A DNA stretch of 20,413 nucleotides from Spirochaetales bacterium (GTDB lineage: Bacteria; Spirochaetota; Spirochaetia; Sphaerochaetales; Sphaerochaetaceae). Within the stretch, counting starts at the first letter, position 1. Each line of letters opens with the position of its first letter. The position numbers were made by a program, and so were the translations under genes. The stretch lies in the NCBI GenBank assembly GCA_017475725.1, contig JAFVFA010000060.1, positions 1 to 20,413 of the forward strand, in the 5' to 3' direction. Under the pieces are notes generated by a model. That model was not told the DNA's origin and made no database searches. It was given only the letters and a program-made list of their open reading frames with translations. Positions 1 to 7,069 of this stretch are shown piece by piece.

Positions 1-114
1 ATGAAAGTAAGAGCAAGTGTTAAACCTATATGCGACAAATGCAAGGTTATCAGAAGAAACGGAGTTGTTCGCATCGTCTGCGAGAATCCGAAGCACAAGC
101 AGAGACAGAAATAA
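1..114 (+). CDS. rpmJ: 50S ribosomal protein L36
   Basis: A complete 37-residue L36 whose ATG is the first base of the window, so its ribosome binding site and upstream genes (secY would be usual) are not visible. L36 is a small zinc-ribbon protein of the large subunit that binds 23S rRNA. The four zinc ligands are present as C11, C14, C27 and H32, so this is the zinc-binding (C+) form rather than the C- paralogue. The basic C-terminus (KHKQRQK) is typical. It is followed after 15 bases by rpsM in the conserved rpmJ-rpsM-rpsK-rpsD-rpoA-rplQ order. It is too short to be picked up by many gene finders, but the family match is clear. Confidence 0.97.
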   Translation: MKVRASVKPICDKCKVIRRNGVVRIVCENPKHKQRQK

Positions 115-129
115 TTAGGGAGGCCTTTG

Positions 130-495
130 ATGGCAAGAATTGCAGGTGTAGATTTACCTAACAAGGCTACAAAGATTGCTTTGACATACATCTACGGAAT
201 CGGAAGAACTTCGGCAGAAGAGATTTGCAAGAAGACGGGAGTTGATCCGGATGCTCGCATCAACACTCTTAGCGCAGACGTTCTCGCAGAGCTCCGTAAG
301 GTAATTGAGAATGACTATGTCGTCGAGGGAAGACTTCGCACACAGGTCAACCTCAACATTAAGAGATTGATGGATATCGGATGCTATCGCGGTCTCAGAC
401 ACAGAAAGGGACTTCCTGTCCGTGGCCAGAGAACCAAGACCAACGCTCGTACTCGTAAGGGTAAGAAGAAGACCATCGCCGGAAAGAAGAAGTAA
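130..495 (+). CDS. rpsM: 30S ribosomal protein S13
   Basis: S13 (121 residues, normal length) sits in the head of the small subunit and contacts the P-site tRNA and 16S rRNA. It opens with the family signature MARIAGVDLP, has the helix-two-turns-helix region around residues 12-60, the conserved block RGLRHRKGLPVRGQRT near residues 88-103, and a very basic lysine-rich tail. I chose the ATG at 130 rather than the in-frame TTG at 127, because MARIAG is the universal S13 start and a GGGAGG Shine-Dalgarno lies at about 118-123. It lies between rpmJ and rpsK and is co-transcribed with them. Confidence 0.97.
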   Translation: MARIAGVDLPNKATKIALTYIYGIGRTSAEEICKKTGVDPDARINTLSADVLAELRKVIENDYVVEGRLRTQVNLNIKRLMDIGCYRGLRHRKGLPVRGQRTKTNARTRKGKKKTIAGKKK

Positions 496-505
496 GGAGT
501 AGAAT

Positions 506-892
506 ATGGCAACAACTACAAAGCGCAAAGCTAAGGTCAAGAAGACCGTATTTGAAGGCAATGTCTATATTCAGGCTACTTTCAACAACACCATCGTGAC
601 GATCACCGATCTCAACGGTAACGCCATTTCCTGGTCAAGTGCCGGCGGTCTCGGATTCCGTGGCGCCAAGAAGTCAACTCCGTATGCTGCACAGACAACC
701 TGTGAGACAGCTGCGAAGAAGGCTCTGGACTACGGTCTCAGAGAGGTCAACGTCTTTGTCAAGGGCCCGGGTCAGGGACGTGAGTCCGCTATCCGCTGCC
801 TTGGCAATCTCGGACTCAAGGTTCGCTCAATCCGTGACGTGACTCCGATCCCGCACAACGGATGCAGACCGAGAAAGACCAGAAGAATCTGA
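506..892 (+). CDS. rpsK: 30S ribosomal protein S11
   Basis: S11 (128 residues) is a platform protein of the 30S subunit near the mRNA exit channel. The family blocks are all visible: the NVYIQATFNNTIVTITD strand, the SSAGGLGFRGAKKSTPYAAQ segment, the VKGPGQGRESAIR loop and the C-terminal DVTPIPHNGCRPRK motif. A Shine-Dalgarno (AAGGAGT) precedes the ATG at normal distance, overlapping the end of rpsM, and the intergenic gap is 10 bases. The N-terminal lysine-rich extension is ordinary. Nothing is unusual about this copy. Confidence 0.97.
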   Translation: MATTTKRKAKVKKTVFEGNVYIQATFNNTIVTITDLNGNAISWSSAGGLGFRGAKKSTPYAAQTTCETAAKKALDYGLREVNVFVKGPGQGRESAIRCLGNLGLKVRSIRDVTPIPHNGCRPRKTRRI

Positions 893-906
893 CGAGGAGA
901 TAGAAT

Positions 907-1548
907 ATGGCTAGATATACAGGACCAAAGTGCAGATACTGCAGAGCCGAGAGAGCTAAGCTCTTCCTCAAGGGCTCCAGATGCCTTTCCGCAAAGTGCC
1001 CGATGAACAATCCTGCAGAGTGCGGACTTCCCGGCAAGGACCCCAAGGCTCGTGCAAAGAAGCCGACAGACTACGCATTGATGCTTCGTGCAAAGCAGAG
1101 GCTCAAGAGAATCTATTGCATGCTTGAGAAGCAGTTCAAGCTCACATTCGACGAGGCCAACAGAATGAACGGCAAGACCGGTGACAATCTGATCGGTCTT
1201 CTCGAGCGCAGACTTGACAACGTCGTCTTCAGAATGCATTTCGCATGCAGCCGCCCGCAGGCATCTCAGCTTGTCAGCCACGGCCACGTGTTCGTCAACG
1301 GAAAGCGTGTGGACATTCCGTCCTACAGACTCAAGGTCGGCGATACAATCGAGATTGCTCCTCAGAGCAAGAAGCTGATTGTGGTCAAGGAAAGCCTCAT
1401 CGAGGTCAGCAAGAGCGGAGTTTGCCCCTGGCTCTCTGTCGATGCAGACAACATGAAGGGACAGTTCCTGGCAGTGCCGAGAAAGGAAGAGGTCAAGGAG
1501 CTTGAGGGAGTCAACGAGCAGCTGGTCGTTGAGTTGTATTCCAGATAA
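907..1548 (+). CDS. rpsD: 30S ribosomal protein S4
   Basis: S4 (213 residues) is a primary 16S rRNA binder that starts assembly of the 30S body; in several bacteria it is also a translational autoregulator of the alpha operon. The N-terminal zinc-binding motif is intact (C9, C12, C26, C31), so this is the C+ type. The S4 RNA-binding domain follows from about residue 100 (LLERRLDNVVFRMHFACSR, then the SHGHVFVNGKRVDIPS loop). A GAGGAGA Shine-Dalgarno lies just ahead of the ATG, 14 bases after rpsK. It is followed by a 64-base gap with a hairpin before rpoA, the longest gap in this operon. Confidence 0.97.
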   Translation: MARYTGPKCRYCRAERAKLFLKGSRCLSAKCPMNNPAECGLPGKDPKARAKKPTDYALMLRAKQRLKRIYCMLEKQFKLTFDEANRMNGKTGDNLIGLLERRLDNVVFRMHFACSRPQASQLVSHGHVFVNGKRVDIPSYRLKVGDTIEIAPQSKKLIVVKESLIEVSKSGVCPWLSVDADNMKGQFLAVPRKEEVKELEGVNEQLVVELYSR

Positions 1549-1570
1549 GCATTGAGAATTTGTTTTCCGA

Positions 1571-1590
1571 AGCTGCCTGAAAAGGCGGCT
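1571..1590 (+). promoter_or_regulatory. GAAA-loop hairpin in the rpoA leader
   Basis: In the rpsD-rpoA gap the arms AGCTGCCT and AGGCGGCT pair over eight base pairs (one T-G wobble) around a GAAA tetraloop. The run after it (tagggcaag) is not T-rich, so it is not a normal intrinsic terminator. It ends about 10 bases before the rpoA Shine-Dalgarno AAAGGAG. It could be an RNA processing site, a stability element or a translational control element; the sequence alone does not decide. Confidence 0.6.
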
Positions 1591-1612
1591 TAGGGCAAGA
1601 AAAGGAGTGTCA

Positions 1613-2665
1613 ATGGCACGCAAGAACCTAATGAAGGGTTTCAAGAAACCCAGATCGATTTCAATGGAGCACAGCAAAGTTGAAGCCAACTATGGTAAGT
1701 TCACCGCCTATCCGTTCGAGAGAGGCTTCGGAACCACCATCGGTAACACACTTCGCAGAGTTCTTCTGTCCTCGATCCAGGGATATGCAATCACTGCCGT
1801 ATGGTTTACCTATTTCGATGCAGATGGGACATCCCATCTTGTCTCAAGCGAGTTTGAGGCAATCCCGGGCGTCAAGCAGGATATCTGCGAGATCATCGCA
1901 CGCCTGAAGAAGATCAGACTCACCATGCCTGAGGACGTCGAGACAGCAACCATCTCACTCGAGTGCAAGGGCCCCGGTACAATCACCGGCGCTGATTTCG
2001 AGAAGGACCGCGTTGAAGTAATCAACAAGGACATCGAGATCTTCGACATGATGGATGATACAAACCTCGAGATGGTCGTCCAGATTGATTTCGCAAGAGG
2101 TTACATCCCCGCAGAAGTCAGCCAGAATTACGTCGAAGTCATCGGAACAATCCCTGTCGATGCCATCTTCTCACCGGTCACACGCGTGAAGTATTCAATC
2201 GAGCCTACCCGTGTAGGTCAGAGAAACGACTACGACAAGCTGAACCTCGAGATCTGGACCGATGGCACAATCTCTCCGGAGAATGCATTGGCAGAGGCCG
2301 CCAAGATTGCCAAGGACCATTTTTCCATCTTCATCAATTTCGATGAGAGCATGGTCAACAGCAGTGATGAGGTAGATGAGGAAGAGGAGAAGGTCCGCAA
2401 GATCCTCAACACTTCCGTCGAGGAGCTGGAGCTGACAGTTCGTTCAAGCAACTGCCTGAAGAACGCCAACATCCGCACAATCGGAGACCTCACCAAGATG
2501 ACCGAAGAGGAAATTGCCAAGACAAGAAACTTCGGCAAGAAGTCCCTCTCCGAGATCAAGGACAAGCTCAAGGAATGGAACCTTGGACTTGGAATGACAG
2601 ATTACAGTGTCCTTAAGAACTCTATCAGAGTCCCGGGCAACAAGGAAGAGAACAATGAAGCATAG
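1613..2665 (+). CDS. rpoA: DNA-directed RNA polymerase subunit alpha
   Basis: The alpha subunit forms the dimer that nucleates assembly of RNA polymerase; its C-terminal domain contacts UP elements and activators. The protein is 350 residues. An N-terminal extension of about 25 residues precedes the usual core, then the dimerisation signature GFGTTIGNTLRRVLLSS falls at 38-54. An acidic linker (DEVDEEEE) lies near 252-260 and the alpha-CTD follows from about 263 to 332, with the helix-hairpin-helix part NIRTIGDLTKMTEEEI. I chose ATG 1613 over the in-frame GTG at 1607, because AAAGGAG at 1601-1607 is then a well-placed Shine-Dalgarno. The end overlaps the rplQ start by 11 bases, which suggests translational coupling. 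Confidence 0.96.
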   Translation: MARKNLMKGFKKPRSISMEHSKVEANYGKFTAYPFERGFGTTIGNTLRRVLLSSIQGYAITAVWFTYFDADGTSHLVSSEFEAIPGVKQDICEIIARLKKIRLTMPEDVETATISLECKGPGTITGADFEKDRVEVINKDIEIFDMMDDTNLEMVVQIDFARGYIPAEVSQNYVEVIGTIPVDAIFSPVTRVKYSIEPTRVGQRNDYDKLNLEIWTDGTISPENALAEAAKIAKDHFSIFINFDESMVNSSDEVDEEEEKVRKILNTSVEELELTVRSSNCLKNANIRTIGDLTKMTEEEIAKTRNFGKKSLSEIKDKLKEWNLGLGMTDYSVLKNSIRVPGNKEENNEA

Positions 2666-3059
2666 GATTGGATTCAACGCTCTGAGCAGAAACAACGCAG
2701 AACGCAAGGCCCTCAAGAGAAACATGGTCACAAGCCTGTTCCGCTATGAGAGAATCGAGACGACCAAGGCCAAGGCCAAGGAAATCCAGCGTCTTGCCGA
2801 GAAGATGATCACAAGAGCCAAGGTTGACAATGTGCACAACCGCAGACTTACCTCTGCCATCCTCTTTGACGAGGCAGTGGTAGCAAAACTGTTCACCGAA
2901 ATCGCTCCGCTTTATGCTGACGTCAACGGTGGATACACCCGCATCATCAAGACACAGAACCGTCTTGGAGATGCTGCCGAAATGGCAATCCTTGAGCTGA
3001 CCAAGAAGACTGAAAAGCCTGAGAAGAAAGCCAAGGAGAAGAAGGAGAAGAAGGACTGA
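2655..3059 (+). CDS. rplQ: 50S ribosomal protein L17
   Basis: L17 (134 residues) binds 23S rRNA on the solvent side near the exit tunnel. The start MKHRIGFNALSRNNAERKAL is the family signature, so I chose the ATG at 2655, inside the last codons of rpoA, with an AGGAAGAG Shine-Dalgarno in rpoA at about 2642-2650. A longer in-frame reading upstream lacks family support. The core covers about 115 residues, including the region around LFTEIAPLYADVNGGYTRI. The last 20 or so residues are an almost pure lysine/glutamate tail, likely disordered. It is the last gene of the ribosomal operon. Confidence 0.96.
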   Translation: MKHRIGFNALSRNNAERKALKRNMVTSLFRYERIETTKAKAKEIQRLAEKMITRAKVDNVHNRRLTSAILFDEAVVAKLFTEIAPLYADVNGGYTRIIKTQNRLGDAAEMAILELTKKTEKPEKKAKEKKEKKD

Positions 3060-3106
3060 CCGTCCTTTCCTTCAAAAGCCCTAGAAACTGAAAGCAGATG
3101 GGCAAG

Positions 3107-3133
3107 CCGGAGTTGTAATGACTCCGGTTTTTT
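3107..3133 (+). terminator. Intrinsic terminator of the ribosomal protein operon
   Basis: A perfect 7-bp stem (CCGGAGT with ACTCCGG) around a 7-base loop is followed immediately by TTTTTT. Weak A-T pairs can extend the stem base. It lies 47 bases after rplQ and ahead of a new promoter, so it closes the operon that began upstream of the window. Confidence 0.93.
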
Positions 3134-3148
3134 ATTTGCCCCATGCCC

Positions 3149-3177
3149 TTGTCTCTTTCCCCTTGTTTTGAGAGAAT
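3149..3177 (+). promoter_or_regulatory. Possible promoter of the YjjG-like HAD gene
   Basis: TTGTCT (3149-3154), a 17-base spacer and GAGAAT (3172-3177) with an upstream TG (extended -10). Each hexamer matches consensus at four of six positions. Only six bases separate the -10 from the ATG at 3184, so the predicted transcript would start at or next to the ATG. An AGAGA stretch inside the -10 is the only Shine-Dalgarno-like sequence. Confidence 0.5.
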
Positions 3178-3183
3178 TGCCCC

Positions 3184-3873
3184 ATGAGCAGATATGAATT
3201 CCTTCTTCTTGATGCAGACAACACGCTTCTGGACTTTGACGAGAACGAGAGGGTGTCGATAAGGAACACCTTCAAGCATCTCGGAGTCCCTTACAGCGAC
3301 GAGACGCTTGCCCTGTACCACGATATAAACATCATGTACTGGAGCATGCTGGCGGAGGGCAGGATAGAGAAGGATGTTCTCCTGTACAAGCGCTTCGAGA
3401 CCCTCTATGAGCGCATCGGCATCAAGGCCGACCCTGTGGCCACAGAGGAGTTCTACCGCGAGCAGCTTGGCATGGGGTGCCAGGTCGTCAAGGGCGCCAT
3501 GGAGACATGCAGGATCCTGAAGGGCAGGGGCTACAGGCTTTTTGTGATAACGAACGGGGTCTCGGTGACCCAGAGATCGCGCCTGAAGGGCTCAGGACTG
3601 CTTCCTTACATAGAGGATGTGTTCATATCGGATGACATAGGCATCAACAAGCCTGACAGGGGATTTTTCGATTACGTGGCATCCCACATAGCCGGATTCG
3701 ACCCCAAGAAGGCCCTTGTGGTTGGAGACGCCCTGTACAGCGACATCCGTGGAGGTGTCAACTTTGGACTTGATACCTGTTGGTTGAATATCTACAACGA
3801 GAATAACACCTCAGATTTGAAGCCTACATATACAATACAGACCATCGTTGAGCTTCAAAATATCCTTGAATAG
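3184..3873 (+). CDS. HAD phosphatase, YjjG/YfnB-like nucleotidase
   Basis: A 229-residue haloacid dehalogenase superfamily hydrolase. Motif I is D10-A-D12-N-T14 (nucleophile and acid/base aspartates). An alpha-helical cap occupies about residues 17-100, motif II is ITNG with T123, motif III lysine is K156 (INKPD), and motif IV is GDALYSDI at 181-188. The VITNG...Q.SRL..SGL pattern resembles the YjjG family of house-cleaning nucleotidases that dephosphorylate non-canonical pyrimidine nucleoside monophosphates; this substrate is family-based inference. It stands between the ribosomal terminator and the rny promoter, so it appears to be a single-gene unit. No intrinsic terminator is evident after it. 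Confidence 0.85.
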   Translation: MSRYEFLLLDADNTLLDFDENERVSIRNTFKHLGVPYSDETLALYHDINIMYWSMLAEGRIEKDVLLYKRFETLYERIGIKADPVATEEFYREQLGMGCQVVKGAMETCRILKGRGYRLFVITNGVSVTQRSRLKGSGLLPYIEDVFISDDIGINKPDRGFFDYVASHIAGFDPKKALVVGDALYSDIRGGVNFGLDTCWLNIYNENNTSDLKPTYTIQTIVELQNILE

Positions 3874-3921
3874 CGGAAAAAGGTCTTTGGTTAGAGCAAG
3901 TTCATCCAATTCTCAATTCCC

Positions 3922-3950
3922 TTGACAGTAATTTTTATACCCTATAAGAT
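3922..3950 (+). promoter_or_regulatory. Promoter of rny-ymdB-tlyA
   Basis: A consensus -35 TTGACA (3922-3927) is followed by an A/T-rich stretch containing TATAAG (3943-3948, 15-base spacing) or TAAGAT (3945-3950, 17-base spacing). A start site near 3957 would leave a leader of about 20 bases with a strong AAGGAGG at 3963-3969 before the ATG at 3977. This contrasts with the leader-poor promoters elsewhere in the window. Confidence 0.75.
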
Positions 3951-3976
3951 TGTTTGATAATTAAGGAGGGAGTTGT

Positions 3977-5506
3977 ATGAATACACTCGTATGGATCCTT
4001 CTTTGTCTGTGTTGTATTGGAATCGGCTGGCTTGGCCGCTGGCTGTATGGAAAATTTAAGCTTACCTCAGTTGAGCAGCAGGCTGTGAGACTGAACCAGG
4101 AAGCTATTAAAGAAGCCGAAGCGAAAAGCAAGGAACTCTTGCTTGAGACTAGAGATACACTCCTGAAGGAGCAGAAGCAGATGGAGCGCGAGGACCGCGA
4201 AAGAAGGTCGGAGCTCCAGCGCTACGAGAAGAGACTGCTCCAGAAGGAAGAGAACTTGGAGAAGGTCCAGGAGAATCTGGATGCTGTCAAGTCTAGACAA
4301 CAGGATAAAGAAGCGAAGCTGGCTAACCGCGAGAAGCAGATAGCCGAAAGTGAAGCAAGGTGGCAGGTCGAGATCGAGAAGGTCGCCAGCATGTCATCCG
4401 AAGAGGCCAAGAACCTGCTCCTTGAGAGGATGCAGAACGAGGCCCGCAGAGATGGCCAGGCAATGATCAACAAGATCGAGCAGGAAGCCCTCGCCAAGGC
4501 TGACAAGACTGCCCGTGACATCATCGTCACCACCATCCAGCGCCTTGCAACGGAAGTCGTCTCGGAGAGCACCGTCAGTTCGGTCAGCCTCCCAAGCGAC
4601 GAGATGAAGGGAAGGATCATCGGCAGAGAGGGAAGGAACATCAGAGCCCTTGAGACCCTCACCGGAGCAGACATCATAATCGATGACACGCCTGAGGCCG
4701 TCGTCATCTCCTGCTTTGACCCGGTCAGGAAGGAGATTGCACGCGTCTCGCTCGAGCGTCTTGTCCAGGATGGGAGAATCCACCCGGCACGCATCGAGGA
4801 AGTGGTCACCAAGGTCACCAAGGAAGTCAACCGCATCTGTGCCGAAGAGGGGGACAAGGTCGTGTTCGATCTTGGCATCCACAACATGAGCCAGGAGGAG
4901 GTCAGAGCCCTTGGAAGGCTGTTCTTCAGAACCAGCTACGGCCAGAACGTGCTTGCACATTCCCGTGAGGTCTCCGTGATAGCCGGCATGATCGCGGCTG
5001 AGGTCGGAGCCGATGTTGCAATCGCAAGGCGCGGCGGACTTCTCCACGACATCGGAAAGGGGATCGCCTCAGAGAGCGAAGCCAACCATGCGGAGCTTGG
5101 TGCAGAGCTTGCGAAGCGCCTCGGCGAGGAGCCCAGAGTCGTCAATGCCATCGAGGCACACCACAATGATGTTGAGCCGATCTGCATCGAAAGCATCATA
5201 GTCCAGATTGCCGACGCAATCAGCGCCGCCCGTCCGGGTGCCAGACGCGAGACCCTTGACAACTACATCAAGAGGCTCGAGAACCTTGAGGAGATCGCGG
5301 TCTCGTTCGAGGGCGTGGACAAGGCATTCGCCATACAGGCAGGCCGCGAGCTGAGGATCCTGGTCAACGCCGACACAGTCACAGACGAGGGAGCCAAGGA
5401 GATCGCCAAGGGAATCGCCAGCCGCATAGAGGCAGAGCTCAGATACCCGGGCAGAATCAAGGTCACCATCATCCGTGAGATGCGTGCAGTCGAATACGCC
5501 CGCTAA
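3977..5506 (+). CDS. rny: Ribonuclease Y
   Basis: A membrane-anchored endoribonuclease that initiates mRNA decay in bacteria lacking RNase E or using both (YmdA in Bacillus). It has 509 residues, the usual length. A single N-terminal transmembrane helix spans about residues 4-20, followed by a long charged coiled coil (about 30-180). A KH RNA-binding domain carries the GREG loop at 216-219 (RIIGREGRNIRALE), and an HD hydrolase domain carries the H357-D358 catalytic pair (GGLLHDIGKG) and the EAHHNDVEP helix. A strong AAGGAGG Shine-Dalgarno precedes it. It is followed after 8 bases by ymdB, the same pairing seen as ymdA-ymdB in Firmicutes, so the two are surely co-transcribed. Confidence 0.97.
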   Translation: MNTLVWILLCLCCIGIGWLGRWLYGKFKLTSVEQQAVRLNQEAIKEAEAKSKELLLETRDTLLKEQKQMEREDRERRSELQRYEKRLLQKEENLEKVQENLDAVKSRQQDKEAKLANREKQIAESEARWQVEIEKVASMSSEEAKNLLLERMQNEARRDGQAMINKIEQEALAKADKTARDIIVTTIQRLATEVVSESTVSSVSLPSDEMKGRIIGREGRNIRALETLTGADIIIDDTPEAVVISCFDPVRKEIARVSLERLVQDGRIHPARIEEVVTKVTKEVNRICAEEGDKVVFDLGIHNMSQEEVRALGRLFFRTSYGQNVLAHSREVSVIAGMIAAEVGADVAIARRGGLLHDIGKGIASESEANHAELGAELAKRLGEEPRVVNAIEAHHNDVEPICIESIIVQIADAISAARPGARRETLDNYIKRLENLEEIAVSFEGVDKAFAIQAGRELRILVNADTVTDEGAKEIAKGIASRIEAELRYPGRIKVTIIREMRAVEYAR

Positions 5507-5514
5507 GGACCAAG

Positions 5515-6288
5515 ATGGCCAACAAGAATTTCACAACCCTGCTGCTCGGAGACATCTACGGAGATCCGGGGTGCAGGGTTCTTTCTTTGAAACTGCAGTC
5601 TCTGATCAAGAAGTACCGTGCTGACTTCGTCATGGTGAACGGGGAGAATGCCTACAAGGGCTTCGGAATCATCCCTAGCCAGGTTGACATGCTGTTCGGC
5701 ATTGGTGTGGATGTCATCACGTCCGGCAACCACATATGGCAGCAGGAGGACATCTATCCCTATCTGGACAGCCAGAGCAACCTGCTCAGACCCGCCAACT
5801 ACGGCAATCTGGTCCAGGGCCACGGATACACGGTCAAGAACGGGGTCTGCGTCATGAACCTCCAGGGGCGCATGAACATGATGCCCACGGAGGACCCCTT
5901 CAAATGGGCGAATGACATCCTCAAGCGGATTGACGGCAAGATCAGAACGATATTCGTCGATTTCCACGCTGAAAGCGCAGAGGAGAAGGAGGCCCTGGGC
6001 TTCTTCCTTGACGGCAGGGTGACCGCCGTTGTCGGGACCCACATCCACGTGCAGACGATGGATGAGAGGATCCTGCCCAACGGGACCGCCTACATAACGG
6101 ATCTGGGGATGTGCGGCCCCAAGGACAGCGTCATCGGAAGCGACCCCGCAGTTTCCATCAAGCGGCAGCTGACCCAGATGCCCCTGAAGGCGCAGGTCCA
6201 TGAGACGGTCGCAGAGATACACGGTGTGTGCGTGCAGTCCGACCCGGAGACGGGAAGGGCCGTCAGCATAGAGCGCATCCTGGAATAG
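5515..6288 (+). CDS. ymdB: YmdB-family metallophosphoesterase (TIGR00282)
   Basis: A 257-residue two-metal phosphodiesterase of the YmdB family; the Bacillus subtilis enzyme hydrolyses 2',3'-cyclic nucleotides and affects RNA levels and biofilm fate. The metal and catalytic residues expected from that family are visible: D13 (LLGDIYGDPG), E44 in NGEN, N72-H73 in SGNH, H151 in DFHAE, and H176 and H178 in GTHIHVQT, then TDLGMCGP near 195-202. It lacks a signal peptide, so it is cytoplasmic. It follows rny by 8 bases with a short GGA-type ribosome site and precedes tlyA by 3 bases. Linkage to RNase Y fits a role in handling cyclic phosphate products of RNA decay; that link is inference. Confidence 0.94.
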   Translation: MANKNFTTLLLGDIYGDPGCRVLSLKLQSLIKKYRADFVMVNGENAYKGFGIIPSQVDMLFGIGVDVITSGNHIWQQEDIYPYLDSQSNLLRPANYGNLVQGHGYTVKNGVCVMNLQGRMNMMPTEDPFKWANDILKRIDGKIRTIFVDFHAESAEEKEALGFFLDGRVTAVVGTHIHVQTMDERILPNGTAYITDLGMCGPKDSVIGSDPAVSIKRQLTQMPLKAQVHETVAEIHGVCVQSDPETGRAVSIERILE

Positions 6289-6291
6289 AAG

Positions 6292-7068
6292 ATGGCAAAG
6301 CTAAGCGCAATCCAGCTGCTCAGAGCACAGAACCCCAACATGACAAAGGACGAGGCCACATCGCTGGTCCTCTGCCGCAACGTATACGTCAACGGGGAGC
6401 TCTGCACAGACCCGAAGCAGCTCTTCAAGGGCGACTCCACGGTTGAGGTCTCATTCCCGAAGTACGTCTCCCGTGGAGGCTTCAAGCTTGAGAAGGCTCT
6501 TGCGGAGTTCGGCCTTGATGTGAGGGACATGGTCATGCTGGACGCAGGATCATCGACCGGAGGCTTCACGGACTGCCTTCTGCAGAACGGGGCCAGAGCG
6601 GTGCACAGCGTGGACGTGGGCTTCAACCTTCTGGACTACCGAATCAGAAGCGACAGCCGTGTTGTGGTCCATGAGAAGCAGAACATAATGACGCTGCAGG
6701 CGGATGACCTTGACCCCAGGCCTCAGGCTGCGGTTGCGGACCTGTCCTTCCGATCGATAAACGGGGCAGCCAGCCATGTGCTGGACCTTGTCGGGCACAC
6801 CTGGATGGTCGCACTGATAAAGCCTCAGTTCGAGGTCCCCAGATGGCAGGAGAACTTCTTCGGGGTGGTCGAGGACCCCGTTCTTATGAAGACCACTCTT
6901 GAAAACGTGTATATGAACCTCGAATCAGAGGGTATTGGCATATATCAGGCCACTGTTTCCCCGATAAAGGGCCATAAGGGGAACACAGAGTTCCTCGCAC
7001 TCCTCAAAGACGGGCATTGCATGGACCTGGACGGGTTCCTTTCAGCTTGCCTTGAATCCTTGACTTGA
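6292..7068 (+). CDS. tlyA: TlyA-family rRNA 2'-O-methyltransferase
   Basis: A 258-residue protein with an N-terminal S4 RNA-binding domain (about residues 4-55, with NVYVNGE) and an FtsJ/RrmJ-type methyltransferase domain. The SAM-binding loop is DAGSSTGGF at 84-92. The catalytic tetrad expected for 2'-O-methylation is complete: K65 (SRGGFKLEKAL), D150 (VADLSF), K177 (LIKPQFE) and E233 (HKGNTEF). Mycobacterial TlyA methylates cytidines in 16S and 23S rRNA at the subunit interface and gives capreomycin sensitivity; the same targets are inferred here. The start is 3 bases after ymdB with no strong own Shine-Dalgarno, so translation is probably coupled. It ends one base short of a convergent gene, with no visible terminator. 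Confidence 0.92.
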   Translation: MAKLSAIQLLRAQNPNMTKDEATSLVLCRNVYVNGELCTDPKQLFKGDSTVEVSFPKYVSRGGFKLEKALAEFGLDVRDMVMLDAGSSTGGFTDCLLQNGARAVHSVDVGFNLLDYRIRSDSRVVVHEKQNIMTLQADDLDPRPQAAVADLSFRSINGAASHVLDLVGHTWMVALIKPQFEVPRWQENFFGVVEDPVLMKTTLENVYMNLESEGIGIYQATVSPIKGHKGNTEFLALLKDGHCMDLDGFLSACLESLT

Positions 7069-7069
7069 A

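Noticed and set aside
772..1689. 305-codon open frame on the minus strand across rpsD
   Set aside because: It is antisense to rpsD and rpoA, whose products are certain. Its leucine/serine-rich composition is what the complement of such codons gives, and no ribosome site or family similarity is seen.
4222..5047. Two long minus-strand frames opposite rny
   Set aside because: Both are complementary to the certain RNase Y coding sequence and show no own promoter, ribosome site or domain.
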